Below, one piece after another: positions 49,745-58,917 of a stretch of 64,000 nt of DNA. The DNA is from Streptomyces luomodiensis. Its GTDB lineage: Bacteria > Actinomycetota > Actinomycetes > Streptomycetales > Streptomycetaceae. The notes under the pieces were generated by a model. The model did not search any database, was not told where the DNA came from, and was given only the letters and a program-made list of their open reading frames with translations. A program made the position numbers and the translations under genes. Where the stretch lies: the NCBI RefSeq assembly GCF_031679605.1, contig NZ_CP117522.1, positions 6,200,001 through 6,264,000 on the forward strand, written 5' to 3'. Position 1 is the stretch's first letter, and the number at the start of each line of letters is the position of its first letter.

Positions 49745-49864
49745 GGCTGTTCTCCCGGTGTTGGTGTCGAGACCATCATCGTAGGCCGGACAACAGGCGG
49801 ATGTCCCGTACGCCGGGATTCACCCGGACGGGTGGCATAACCGCCGAGGACAAGGGCAAAGGGA

Positions 49865-49886
49865 CCGTTCCCGCAGGTGGGAACGG
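49865..49886 (-). terminator. Hairpin terminator of the PadR-ABC operon
   Basis: 8-bp stem CCGTTCCC / GGGAACGG, loop GCAGGT, 30 nt beyond the permease stop on minus. Confidence 0.6.
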
Positions 49887-49915
49887 CCCCCGGTGTGGGC
49901 GCGGCGGAACGGGGA

Positions 49916-52318
49916 CTACTCCGTCCGCAGGCCCTCCGGCCGCATCATCCGCCACAGCGGCGGCAGGCTGACCAGGGTCACCAGCAGGATGACGCCGGCG
50001 CCGATGCCCGTCATGGCGCCGAGTCCGGCCCAGTCCACGGTCAGCGGCTGGCCGACCATCTTCAGCAGCAGCATGCCCAGCGCGAGCCCGCCCGCGACCG
50101 ACAGCGCCAGTCCCAGCACCACCGGGACCGCCGTCTGCCACAGCACGGACCAGCTGAGCGTGGTGCGCCGGGTGCCGAAGGCGACCAGGACGGACAGCAG
50201 TCGCTTGCGCTCGCGGAGCTGCTCCAGGGTGGTCACGATCATGCTGGCCCCGATGAGCAGCAGGGTCGCGGTCGCGCCGATGAACAGTCCGCGGCGAATG
50301 GCGGTGAACTCGTCCGACTGCTTGGTGCTGGAGAGCCGCATCACATACAGCGACGGGGAGAACTCCACGCTGGTGTTGCGCACGTACTCGGTCGCGTCCG
50401 GCACCTTCGGGTCCACCCGGATCATGGCAGTCGCCTTCGGATCCGCCAGATCGGCGATGTCGAGGGCACCGGGAGTGGCGAAGATGCCGGTGCGCTCCTG
50501 TCCCGTCGGGTCCTTCCGGGACTTCACCACCTGGGCGGAGCGGGGGATCGTCCACAGTTTCTGGTGGTCCAGGTCCGGTATGCCCTCGTCGTCGTAGGCG
50601 AGGTTGACCTGGGCGCCCGGGTGGGCGAAGGTGTCGCCGGACCCGTCGAAGTCGGGCGATTCGACGAAGAAGACATCGCCGTTCTCGCAGCTGGTGAGGC
50701 GGATCACCTCGCGCAGCGAGGGGCAGTCGGCGACGGTGAGGGCCTCCTCCGAGACCGCCGACGGGTCCGCCTTGTCGCCGTGGGTGGCGGAGACGTAGTC
50801 CTCGGTGACACCGAGCACACTGGTCACGCCCTTGGTCGCGCGGTACCGCTCGAAGGCGTCGCGGGCCTGGGTGCCGTCGGCCACCGGGACGTTCGTCATC
50901 AGCTGGGCGCGGTTCGGGTCCTGGCCGGTCGACCTGGTGTCCTCGGCCTCCACGCTGGCGAAGAGCATCTGGAGCGCGAGGGCCCCGGCGACGGCGATCG
51001 TGATGCCGCTGACCGCGCGCGCCGCGGTGCCGCTGCTGAGCTGGAGCCGGCGGGTGGCGAGCTGCCAGGGCACCGAGCCCTTGCCGCCGAACCGTTCCAC
51101 CACGGCCTCGACGACCCAGGGCAGCAGTGCGGTGGTGCCGATGAGGAGCAGGACGGCGCCGGCCGCGGCCTGGTACGCCTGCCTGCTGCTGCCCTCGAAG
51201 CTGCTCGCGAGCGGCAGCAGCAGTCCCATGCCCAGCAGCGGCATCAGCAGCCGCCACCACAGGCGCCGCCGCTTGGGGGTGGCGTTCCGCACGACCCCCA
51301 GCGGCTCGATGGCGATACCGCGCAGGGCGACCAGGGTGACGACGACGGCGAGGGCGGGCACGGCCACCGCGATCGCCAGGGCGAGCGGGAGGGACGGCCG
51401 GATGTCGGAGGTGAAGAAGCTGATGTCCCACAGCGTGACGCCGCCGATCACCTCCCGCGCCAGCAGGAACAGCCCGGTGCCGACGGTGAGCCCGAGCAGG
51501 GCACCGAAGAGCGACTCACCGGCGGCGATCCGGCGGGTCATATGGACGTCAGCGCCCACCAGCCGCAGCGCGGCCAGCCTCCGGTCGCGCCGCTCGCCGC
51601 CGAAGCGGGCGGCGGTGGCGATGAAGATGAGCACCGGCAGCAGCAGCACCACACAGCCCACGATGATCAGCAGCAGCAGCGCGGGGTTCAGGGGCTCGTC
51701 CCCGTGGTCCCCGTTGCCCCAGTGGTCGATGTGGTACGAGGCGCCGACCCGCTCGAGCGTCTTCTGGCTGACTCCCGCGTAGTAGAGGAACTCGGCCGGG
51801 CCGGCCAGCCCGCTGTCGCCGATCACCCCGGCGGTGCGGTACGGGAAGCGCTCCCGGAGCAGTTCGCCCTCGTCGGAGTCGAGCAGCCGCTTCAGCGCGG
51901 GCGAGACCCACATCTCGCCGGGGGCCGGGAACCGGTCGACACCCGGCGGCGCGGGCAGTGCGTCGCGGTTGCGGTCGCCGTCGGGGGCCAGGATGAAGCC
52001 GCCGATGTCCCGGTCGCGGTAGGTGGTGCCCGCGTCGCCGACGCCGATCGTGTCGGGGCGGGGCTTCAGCACGCTGAAGCTGTACACGGACCGGGCGTCG
52101 GTCCGCTCGCCGCGCAGCGCGTGCGCGGTGGGGATGGAGGCGGCGAGCAGCAGCAGCGCCACGCCGAGGCCGACGCCCACCGCCGTCATGACCGTCCTGG
52201 CCCAGCTCTCCCGCCCGCCGTTGACCGCGAAGCGCGCGCCCATGGCGAGGTCGGCGGCCCAGCGGGCGGTGGAGGCGCGGCCGCCGGGCTCCGCCGGCGG
52301 GGCGTCCTGGCCGGTCAT
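49916..52318 (-). CDS. FtsX-like ABC transporter permease (MacB-type)
   Basis: 800 aa with two FtsX units. N-terminal membrane helix, a large extracytoplasmic domain (about residues 55-230), three helices with a LRLVGA-type motif (RLAALRLVGADVHMTRRI), a second middle membrane block, another extracytoplasmic domain with a C-x6-C (DCPSLREVIRLTSCENGD), then three C-terminal helices with LLSVLVAFGTRRTTL. Exports or senses antimicrobial peptides or lipids in related systems. Start overlaps the ATPase stop (ATGA). Confidence 0.9.
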   Translation of the reverse strand: MTGQDAPPAEPGGRASTARWAADLAMGARFAVNGGRESWARTVMTAVGVGLGVALLLLAASIPTAHALRGERTDARSVYSFSVLKPRPDTIGVGDAGTTYRDRDIGGFILAPDGDRNRDALPAPPGVDRFPAPGEMWVSPALKRLLDSDEGELLRERFPYRTAGVIGDSGLAGPAEFLYYAGVSQKTLERVGASYHIDHWGNGDHGDEPLNPALLLLIIVGCVVLLLPVLIFIATAARFGGERRDRRLAALRLVGADVHMTRRIAAGESLFGALLGLTVGTGLFLLAREVIGGVTLWDISFFTSDIRPSLPLALAIAVAVPALAVVVTLVALRGIAIEPLGVVRNATPKRRRLWWRLLMPLLGMGLLLPLASSFEGSSRQAYQAAAGAVLLLIGTTALLPWVVEAVVERFGGKGSVPWQLATRRLQLSSGTAARAVSGITIAVAGALALQMLFASVEAEDTRSTGQDPNRAQLMTNVPVADGTQARDAFERYRATKGVTSVLGVTEDYVSATHGDKADPSAVSEEALTVADCPSLREVIRLTSCENGDVFFVESPDFDGSGDTFAHPGAQVNLAYDDEGIPDLDHQKLWTIPRSAQVVKSRKDPTGQERTGIFATPGALDIADLADPKATAMIRVDPKVPDATEYVRNTSVEFSPSLYVMRLSSTKQSDEFTAIRRGLFIGATATLLLIGASMIVTTLEQLRERKRLLSVLVAFGTRRTTLSWSVLWQTAVPVVLGLALSVAGGLALGMLLLKMVGQPLTVDWAGLGAMTGIGAGVILLVTLVSLPPLWRMMRPEGLRTE

Positions 52319-53001
52319 CGGACCCCCGCCATGTTCCGGGCCTTGCCGTCGCGGACGACGATCTCGCGGTCGGAGTAGGCGGCGACCCGGGCCTCGTGGG
52401 TGACCAGGACCACGGCGGTACGGGTGTCCCGGGCGGCCTCGGTCAGCAGCTCCATCACCCGCTCCCCGTTGAGCGAGTCCAGGGCGCCGGTCGGCTCGTC
52501 GGCGAACAGCACCCGCGGCCCGGTGACCAGCGACCGGGCGACGGCGACCCGCTGCCCCTGGCCGCCGGAGACCTCGCCGGGCCGCTTGGGCGCCACATTC
52601 GCGACCTCCAGCCGCTCCAGCCAGGCCGCCGCCCGGGTCTCGGCCTCCTTGCGCTTGGTGCCGTTCAGCCGCAGCGGCAGCGCGACGTTCTCCACGCAGG
52701 TCAGCTCGGGGACCAGCTGGCCGAACTGGAAGACGAAGCCGAACTCGCCGCGGCGCAGCCCGCTGCGCTCGCTGTCCGACATGGCGGTCAGCTCGCGCCC
52801 GTTGTAGTGGACGGTGCCGGAGTCCGGCTTCACGATCCCCGCCAGGCAGTGCAGCAGCGTCGACTTGCCGGAGCCGGAGGGGCCCATGACGGCGACGACC
52901 TCGCCGGGGTTGATGGCGAAGTCCGCGCCGTCCAGGGCGGGGGTGTGGCCGTACGTCTTGTGCAGGGACGTGGCGATCAGCAGGGAGCCTGCCGTGGTCA
53001 T
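52315..53001 (-). CDS. ABC transporter ATP-binding protein (LolD/MacB type)
   Basis: 228 aa. Walker A MGPSGSGKST at about residues 39-48, signature VSGGQGQRVAVARSL, Walker B RVLFADEPTGALDS, H-loop LVTHEARV. Located between padR and the permease with overlaps at both ends, so the three genes are one translationally coupled operon. Confidence 0.95.
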   Translation of the reverse strand: MTTAGSLLIATSLHKTYGHTPALDGADFAINPGEVVAVMGPSGSGKSTLLHCLAGIVKPDSGTVHYNGRELTAMSDSERSGLRRGEFGFVFQFGQLVPELTCVENVALPLRLNGTKRKEAETRAAAWLERLEVANVAPKRPGEVSGGQGQRVAVARSLVTGPRVLFADEPTGALDSLNGERVMELLTEAARDTRTAVVLVTHEARVAAYSDREIVVRDGKARNMAGVR

Positions 53002-53522
53002 GAACGCACCGCCTTGGCGAGTTGGCCGAGGCGGGCAGCGGTGAGTTCCAGCCAGCGCAGATCGGCCTCGAGGTGGAAGAGGGCGTGGTCGCAGATGAGT
53101 TGGTCGCTGAGGTCGCCGCCGTGCTTGCGCTGCGTCAGCTCGCGCATCAGCCGCAGGTGTTCGGCGCGCTGGACGTCGAGCAGATCGGCCGCGTCGCGCC
53201 CGGTGAGCAGGGCGATGACGACCTTGGTGTAGAGGACCGACTGGAGGTACGGCTCGGGCTTCTCGGGCTCGGCGAGCCAGTGCTCCACATCGGTGATGCC
53301 CGCGTCGGTGATGGCGTAGCGCTTGCGCTCCGGGCCGCCTCCGTGCTCGATGCCGTCGACCTCCACCAGGCCGTTCTTCAACAGCCTGGACATGGTCGAG
53401 TAGACCTGCCCGTAGTGGAGCGGGCGGTCGTGTCCGAATCTTTCGTCGAAGGCCCGCTTCAGGTCATAGCCGTGGCGCGGGCCGCCTTCCAGGAGTCCGA
53501 GCAGGGTGTGGCCAATTGACAT
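52998..53522 (-). CDS. PadR family transcriptional regulator
   Basis: 174 aa from the ATG complementary to 53520-53522 (GTG three codons upstream possible). PadR winged helix: SIGHTLLGLLEGGPRHGYDLKRAF, LHYGQVYSTMSRLLKNGLVEV, RKRYAITDAG. The C-terminal dimerisation helix is long (VQRAEHLRLMRELTQRKH, then HLEADLRWLELTAARLGQLAKA). First gene of the operon; likely represses it and responds to the exported compound. Confidence 0.93.
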   Translation of the reverse strand: MSIGHTLLGLLEGGPRHGYDLKRAFDERFGHDRPLHYGQVYSTMSRLLKNGLVEVDGIEHGGGPERKRYAITDAGITDVEHWLAEPEKPEPYLQSVLYTKVVIALLTGRDAADLLDVQRAEHLRLMRELTQRKHGGDLSDQLICDHALFHLEADLRWLELTAARLGQLAKAVRS

Positions 53523-53544
53523 GCGTGGCACTCTACACCATGCG

Positions 53545-53561
53545 TATACCTCGTGTGTATA
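53545..53561. promoter_or_regulatory. Probable PadR operator TATAC-N7-GTATA
   Basis: Perfect dyad 22 bp upstream of the padR start, in an AT-rich stretch. Position over the promoter fits autoregulation. Confidence 0.55.
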
Positions 53562-53616
53562 GCTGCGGTGTGCGGTGCGTTTTCGCAGGTCAGGTGGGGT
53601 TGGGCGAGGTGGGGGG

Positions 53617-53943
53617 CTAATCCGGTGCGCGCTCGGTGCCCGCGGTGCCGCCCGCGCCGTCCGTGCCGCCCGCGCCGTCCGCCCCCTCCGCGCCGCCCGC
53701 GCCCTCCGCGGGCCGCCGGGGCGGGCGGCCCCGGCGGGGGATCGGGCGCGCCGCGCGGGGCAGCCGGCCCGCCTCCGCGAGCGCCTTGCGCAGCAGGAAC
53801 TCGATCTGCGCGTTGGCGCTGCGCAGTTCGTCGTCGGCCCACCGCGCGAGGGCGTCGTGGACGGCCGGGTCGAGCCGCAGCAGCATCTGCTTGCGCTGCC
53901 GCGGCTGCCGTGGCTCCCGCCCGCTCTCCTTCTCGTCCGTCAC
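53617..53943 (-). CDS. Ribbon-helix-helix (Arc-like) DNA-binding protein
   Basis: 108 aa from a GTG overlapping the SPFH stop. RHH core at about residues 17-57: KQMLLRLDPAVHDALARWADDE, then AQIEFLLRKALAEAG. The C-terminal half is Arg/Pro-rich, then Gly/Ala/Asp repeats (GAGGAEGADGAGG). Co-translated with the SPFH protein, so it may autoregulate that operon, possibly at the palindrome 54933-54947. Confidence 0.82.
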   Translation of the reverse strand: MTDEKESGREPRQPRQRKQMLLRLDPAVHDALARWADDELRSANAQIEFLLRKALAEAGRLPRAARPIPRRGRPPRRPAEGAGGAEGADGAGGTDGAGGTAGTERAPD

Positions 53944-54899
53944 TGGTACAGCGTGCCGGTATTCAGGACCGGCTGCGGGGAGCGGTCCCCGCAGAGCACC
54001 ACCATCAGATTGCTGACCATCGCCGCCTTGCGCTCCTCGTCCAGCACCACGATCTCCTCCTCGGTGATCCGGGCCAGCGCCGCCTCGACCATGCCGACCG
54101 CGCCTTCCACGATCTCCCGGCGCGCGGCCACCACCGCGCCCGCCTGCTGGCGCTGGAGCATCGCGGAGGCGATCTCCGGGGCGTAGGCGAGGTGGGTGAA
54201 GCGCGATTCGATGATGCGGACCCCGGCCGCCTCGACCCGGGCGTGCAGTTCGACGGCGAGCTTCTCGGTGATCTCCTCGGCGTTGCCGCTCAGCGAGAGG
54301 ACGCCCTCCTCATGGGCGTCGTACGGGTACTCGATGGCGATGTGCCGCACCGCGGCCTCGGTCTGGGTGGCGACGAACTCCAGGAAGTCGTCCACCTCGA
54401 ACATCGCCTGGGCGGTGTCCTCGACCTTCCAGACGACGACCGCGGCCAGCTCGATCGGGTTGCCGTAGGCGTCGTTGACCTTGAGCACGGCGGTCTCGTG
54501 GTTGCGCACCCGGGTGGAGATCTTCTCGCGGCTGGTGAGCGGGTTCACCCAGCGCAGCCCGTCGGTGCGGATCGTGCCCCGGTAGCGGCCGAAGAGCTGG
54601 ACCACCCGGGCCTCGCCGGGCGCGATCGTGTTGAGGCCGCCCATGGTGAGCAGCGCGGCGATGATCACCACGATGCCGGACACGATCAGCGACGTGGACC
54701 AGGCGCCCTTGTGCTCGGCGGCGACGGCGGCCCCCGCGAAGATCAGGCCCACGCCGCCCGCCAGCCCGGCCAGGCCGCCGAGCAGAGCCAGCCCGCCGCT
54801 GACGTTGCGCGCGGGCCGCTCCCGCACCCGCGGTTCCGGGAGGGGCGGTATGTCGGCCTTGTTGGTGATGTCGCCGTCGGTGGAGGTGGTGTCGGACAT
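53940..54899 (-). CDS. SPFH/band-7 domain membrane protein
   Basis: 319 aa. Two N-terminal membrane segments (about residues 34-60 and 67-87), then the SPFH domain: GLNTIAPGEARVVQLFGRYRGTIRTDGLRWVNPL, YGNPIELAAVVVWKVEDTAQAMFEVDD, FVATQTEAAVRHIAIEYPYD, ELHARVEAAGVRIIESRFTHLAYAPEI. The C-terminal part is helical (QQAGAVVAARREIVEGAVGMVEAAL). Probably organises membrane microdomains. First gene of a two-gene operon with the RHH protein. Confidence 0.92.
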   Translation of the reverse strand: MSDTTSTDGDITNKADIPPLPEPRVRERPARNVSGGLALLGGLAGLAGGVGLIFAGAAVAAEHKGAWSTSLIVSGIVVIIAALLTMGGLNTIAPGEARVVQLFGRYRGTIRTDGLRWVNPLTSREKISTRVRNHETAVLKVNDAYGNPIELAAVVVWKVEDTAQAMFEVDDFLEFVATQTEAAVRHIAIEYPYDAHEEGVLSLSGNAEEITEKLAVELHARVEAAGVRIIESRFTHLAYAPEIASAMLQRQQAGAVVAARREIVEGAVGMVEAALARITEEEIVVLDEERKAAMVSNLMVVLCGDRSPQPVLNTGTLYQ

Positions 54900-54932
54900 G
54901 GTGGGCTCCCCGTTTCCGTTCGGTGGCGCGGT

Positions 54933-54947
54933 CTATCAAAGTGATAG
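54933..54947. promoter_or_regulatory. 15-bp palindrome CTATCA-AAG-TGATAG before the SPFH gene
   Basis: Perfect inverted repeat 34 bp upstream of the SPFH ATG, in an AT-rich promoter-like stretch (agcacattaatcc beside it). Likely operator; GntR-type or the operon's own RHH protein are candidates. Confidence 0.55.
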
Positions 54948-55116
54948 CACATTAATCCTTCCCGGCAACCCTTTGCGCCCGTAAGCCGTCAGTTCCCGTG
55001 CCGTGGGTGCTTTTTGTCACCTCGGGAAAAAGCTTGATCGATGGGCATTTGCGGGTTGTTGCGGTGTTAGCTTCATGAGCTGGCCCGAGGGCTTACGGAC
55101 TGGAGCGGCGGGAGCG

Positions 55117-57354
55117 ATGGGTAGAGCGGAAGAGCGACGCGCGCGGAAGAAGGGCGCTCGCAGAGCCAAGCGGGCGGCGAAGGCGGGGGGTATACGCCGC
55201 TTCTTCACCTGGAAGTGGCTGCTCGGCTACGTCCTGGGGCTCTGCCTGTTGTTCATCGGGGGATTCTTCGTCCTCTACCTGATGGTGAGCGTTCCCCCGG
55301 CCAACGCCGCGGCCAAGGCGGAGGCCAACATCTACAAGTACAGCGACGGCACGATCATGGCGAAGACCGGCCAGGTCAACCGTGAGTCCGTACCGCTGTC
55401 CAAGATCCCCAAACCGGTGCAGCACACCTTCGTCGCCGCCGAGAACAAGGACTTCTACAGCGACTCCGGCGTCTCGTTCACCGGCACCGTCCGCGGTCTG
55501 ATCAACACCGCGCTGGGCCGGGGCAAGCAGGGTGGTTCGACCATCACCCAGCAGTACGTCAAGAACTACTACCTCAGCCAGGAACAGACCGTCAGCCGCA
55601 AGCTGAAGGAGCTGGTCATCTCGCTCAAGGTCGACCAGCAGAAGTCCAAGGACTACATCCTGGCGGGCTACATCAACACCAGCTACTACGGCCGCGGCGC
55701 CTACGGCATCCAGGCCGCCGCCCGCGCGTACTACAACAAGGACGTCGAGGACCTCAGCGTCGCGCAGGGCGCCTATCTCGCGTCGGTGCTCCAGGCGCCC
55801 AGCCAGTACGACTGGTCGGCGGCGGGTCCCAACGGCAAGCGGCTGGTGAAGGCCCGCTGGAACTACGTCCTGGACAACATGGTCGAGAAGGGCTGGCTGA
55901 GCGCGTCCGAGCGCAAGGGCATGAAGTTCGACGTCCCGGTCGACCCGCGCCCCATCCCCGGGGCCGAGGGCCAGGCCGGGTACGCCATCGAGGCCGCCAA
56001 GAAGGAGCTGGTCAAGGCCGGGGTCTCGGAGGACGAACTGCTGGCCGGCGGCTGGACGATCACCCTCAACATCGACCGGAAGAAGCAGCAGGCGCTGGAG
56101 AAGGCGGTCCACACCCAGCTGACCGACAAGCTCGACCCGAAGGAACGCAAGGTCGACGGATACGCCCAGGTCGGCGCGGTCTCGGTGGATCCGAAGACCG
56201 GCGGTGTGGTGGCGATGTACGGCGGTGCCGGCTCCACCGAGCACTACTGGAACAACGCCACCCGCGCGGACTACCAGCCCGCCTCCACCTTCAAGCCGCT
56301 GATCCTCGCCTCCGCGCTGGAGAACGGCTCCACCACGCAGGACGGCACCCCGATCACGGCGAGCACCGTCTACGACGGCACCAGCAGACGGCCGGTCAAG
56401 GGCTCCGCGGTCGGCTTCGCCCCGCCGAACGAGGACAACAAGTCCTACGGCCCCATCTCCGTCCAGAAGGCCATGAACAACTCCGTGAACTCCGTGTTCG
56501 CGCAGATGGCGGTGGACGTGGGGCTGGAGAAGGTGAAGAGCACCGCCATCGACCTCGGCATGGACGAGGAAGCGGGCGGCTTCGACGTACGCCCGGCGAT
56601 GTCGCTGGGTGTGATGGGGGCCAGCCCGTACCAGATGGCCGGGGTCTACGCGACCCTCGACAACCACGGCAAGAAGGTCACCCCGGCGTTCGTGAAGTCC
56701 GCCGAGAAGGGCGACGAGCGGGCCGAGTTGCCCGACCCCACCAACGGTCAGGCGATCAGCCGGGGCGCCGCCGACTCCGTCACCTCCGTCCTCACCGGTG
56801 TGGTCGACGACGGCACCGGTCAGGCGGTGCGGCAGCAGGGACAGGCGGTCGCGGGCAAGACCGGCACCTCGGACGACAACAAGTCGGCCTGGTTCTCCGG
56901 CTACACCCCCGACCTGGTGACCTCCGTCGGCATGTTCGGCGAGGGCGAGAAGGGCAAGCAGGTCTCGCTCAAGGGCACCGCGGGCGGCGGCCGGGTCAAC
57001 GGCGGTGACTTCCCGGCCAGGATCTGGGCCGCGTACACCGAGGCCGCGCTGAACGGCGAAGGCGCGTCGAAGTTCGACCTGGACACCGACATGGGGGCGG
57101 CGGTCAAGCCACCCGCGCCGCCGAGTTCGAGCGAGACCTCCGAGTCGCCGTCGGCCAGCCCGTCGGCGAGCGCGTCCGACAGCGAGTCGCCCTCCGCGTC
57201 GCCGTCGGCCAGCGCGTCCGACAGCGAGTCGCCGTCCGCCTCGTCGTCGGCGTCGCCGTCGGACGACACCTCCCCGAGCCCGCCCGACCCGTCGGGCTCG
57301 GCCTCGGACGATCCCCCCGGCCTGCTGCGCAGACAGCAGCAACAGCAGCCATAG
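55117..57354 (+). CDS. Class A penicillin-binding protein (transglycosylase/transpeptidase)
   Basis: 745 aa from the ATG at 55117 (ATG at 55075 possible; neither has an ideal ribosome site). Basic cytoplasmic tail, one membrane helix (LLGYVLGLCLLFIGGFFVLYL). GT51 domain: catalytic E109 in AAENKDFY, GGSTITQQYVKN, AGYINTSYYGRGAYGIQAAA. Transpeptidase domain: S390 in ASTFKPL, SVN in MNNSVNSVF, K581 in GKTGTS. The last 85 residues are Ser/Pro/Glu/Asp repeats ending in poly-Gln. Builds and crosslinks peptidoglycan at the outer face of the membrane. Confidence 0.95.
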   Translation: MGRAEERRARKKGARRAKRAAKAGGIRRFFTWKWLLGYVLGLCLLFIGGFFVLYLMVSVPPANAAAKAEANIYKYSDGTIMAKTGQVNRESVPLSKIPKPVQHTFVAAENKDFYSDSGVSFTGTVRGLINTALGRGKQGGSTITQQYVKNYYLSQEQTVSRKLKELVISLKVDQQKSKDYILAGYINTSYYGRGAYGIQAAARAYYNKDVEDLSVAQGAYLASVLQAPSQYDWSAAGPNGKRLVKARWNYVLDNMVEKGWLSASERKGMKFDVPVDPRPIPGAEGQAGYAIEAAKKELVKAGVSEDELLAGGWTITLNIDRKKQQALEKAVHTQLTDKLDPKERKVDGYAQVGAVSVDPKTGGVVAMYGGAGSTEHYWNNATRADYQPASTFKPLILASALENGSTTQDGTPITASTVYDGTSRRPVKGSAVGFAPPNEDNKSYGPISVQKAMNNSVNSVFAQMAVDVGLEKVKSTAIDLGMDEEAGGFDVRPAMSLGVMGASPYQMAGVYATLDNHGKKVTPAFVKSAEKGDERAELPDPTNGQAISRGAADSVTSVLTGVVDDGTGQAVRQQGQAVAGKTGTSDDNKSAWFSGYTPDLVTSVGMFGEGEKGKQVSLKGTAGGGRVNGGDFPARIWAAYTEAALNGEGASKFDLDTDMGAAVKPPAPPSSSETSESPSASPSASASDSESPSASPSASASDSESPSASSSASPSDDTSPSPPDPSGSASDDPPGLLRRQQQQQP
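57142..57267 (+). repeat. Three 42-bp tandem units in the PBP tail
   Basis: Units at 57142, 57184 and 57226 encode ESPSASPSASASDS, the same again, and ESPSASSSASPSDD. In frame, so copy number can change tail length without breaking the enzyme. Confidence 0.8.
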
Positions 57355-57366
57355 CGGTGACGCGGC

Positions 57367-57399
57367 GGGGCGGGCGTGCCCGGACGGCACGCCCGCCCC
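57367..57399. terminator. Bidirectional terminator
   Basis: 14-bp perfect stem GGGGCGGGCGTGCC / GGCACGCCCGCCCC, 5-nt loop, between convergent PBP and transporter genes. Confidence 0.7.
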
Positions 57400-57427
57400 C
57401 GTGCGTTACGGCCACCGGGCCCGAGAG

Positions 57428-58861
57428 TCAGAAGTTCGCCTCCAGCTGGCTCTTGAGCATCGCGAGAGCGAAGAAGCCGTAGAAGCCGATGGCCAGCAGC
57501 ATCATGATCAGTCGCGGTCCGCGCAGCCGGATGGCGGCCGGCAGGTCACGGCGGTTGAGCCGGATCAGCAGCACTGTGTAGACGAGGGTGACGATGGAGG
57601 CGGCGCAGGTGGAGATGGTCAGCAGCACGATGGGCTGGCTGACACCGGACAGCAGGATCGCCGAGCCGATGCCGACCTCGGCCCAGACCACCGCGAAGTA
57701 CAGCCGGCCCTCGGTCCAGAAGGCCGAGTCCGCCAGGTAGTTGCGCTTGGCGAAGTCGCTGACCACGCGTCCGATGACGTCGAGCAGACCGATCGAGGCG
57801 GCCCAGAGCGAGACCGTGGCCACCGCGAGGAAGAGGATCTTCAGCCAGTCGCCCACCTGCTGCCCCAGCAGATCGCCCTGGAGGCGCAGGAACGTCGGGC
57901 TGTTCTCGACGTCGTCGCGTCCGAAGAGGGTCTCGTAGGCGAGCATGCTCATCAGCCCGATCGTGACCAGGCAGACGCCGAAGAAGGACACGATGTGCTC
58001 GGTGTTGGCCCGGCGCCACCACACTCGCCAGCGGGCCAGGTTCGCCTCGTCCTGCGGGAAGGTGTAGCGGTCGGCGCCGGACGCCTCGGACTGGCCGGTG
58101 ATGGGAGAGATCAGCTTGGGGACGTGGGCGCCCATGCCGTAGCCCTTGTCCCGGATCCAGTTGCTGAGCACCAGGTTGTGCACCCCGCCCGCGCCGGCGG
58201 CGCCCAGCGCGCTGAGGATCATGGTGAAGGTGATGCCGTGCGGAATCCGGCCGACGCCGGTGACGGTCTTCTCACCCGCCGTGCTCCAGGTGTGCCAGCC
58301 GATGACGGCGACCACCACGACGGCGAGGAAGAAGAGCGTCAGCCCGACCTTGACCAGCTCGACCTTCTCGATCGTGCGGTAGATCACCGGTGAGGCGGTC
58401 AGCACCACCCCGAAGGCCACGAGCGAGCCCACGGTGATCCAGACCACATCGCCGCCGCCGGTCAGATACGTCAGCGTCGTCGACCCGGAGGTGGCCCAGC
58501 CGGGCCAGACGTACTGGAACGCGCCGGCCAGGCAGATCAGGATGCCCCACGCCTTGTTCCAGCGGGAGAATCCGGCCACCACGGTCTGCCCGGTGGCCAG
58601 GGTGTAGCGCTCGATCTCCATGTTGATCGCTGTCTGGACGACCAGGGTCACCACCGCCAGCCACAGCAGCCCGAGCCCGCCGATCGAGGTCAGATAGGGC
58701 CAGAGGATGATCTCTCCGGCCGCCATGCCGATCCCGACGGCGACGATCCCGGGGCCGACCATCGTGCGCAGCGGTGGTGGTTCGGGCAGTTCGAGGACGT
58801 GGGGCGGGTCGGCCGGGTGCGGTGGGTGCTGGGTGGACGGTGTCGACGACGTTGACGACAT
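57428..58861 (-). CDS. Nramp-like transporter of the quinate/shikimate operon
   Basis: 477 aa with about 11-12 membrane segments, starting after a Pro/His-rich tail. Overall resembles the Nramp superfamily (GPGIVAVGIGMAAGEIILWPY in the first helix; later GAAGAGGVHNLVLSNWIRDKGYGMG). The metal-binding DPGN of helix 1 is absent (GIGMAAGE in its place), and the helix 6 MPH-type motif is not evident, so it may not carry divalent metals. Located 56 bp downstream of the dehydratase gene on the same strand; a carboxylate uptake role is inferred from context only. Confidence 0.78.
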   Translation of the reverse strand: MSSTSSTPSTQHPPHPADPPHVLELPEPPPLRTMVGPGIVAVGIGMAAGEIILWPYLTSIGGLGLLWLAVVTLVVQTAINMEIERYTLATGQTVVAGFSRWNKAWGILICLAGAFQYVWPGWATSGSTTLTYLTGGGDVVWITVGSLVAFGVVLTASPVIYRTIEKVELVKVGLTLFFLAVVVVAVIGWHTWSTAGEKTVTGVGRIPHGITFTMILSALGAAGAGGVHNLVLSNWIRDKGYGMGAHVPKLISPITGQSEASGADRYTFPQDEANLARWRVWWRRANTEHIVSFFGVCLVTIGLMSMLAYETLFGRDDVENSPTFLRLQGDLLGQQVGDWLKILFLAVATVSLWAASIGLLDVIGRVVSDFAKRNYLADSAFWTEGRLYFAVVWAEVGIGSAILLSGVSQPIVLLTISTCAASIVTLVYTVLLIRLNRRDLPAAIRLRGPRLIMMLLAIGFYGFFALAMLKSQLEANF

Positions 58862-58917
58862 GGCGGCTCCTCGGGGACGGCGAGGCCGTATCCGGAACGG
58901 GGGGACGGGGGGTGTGT

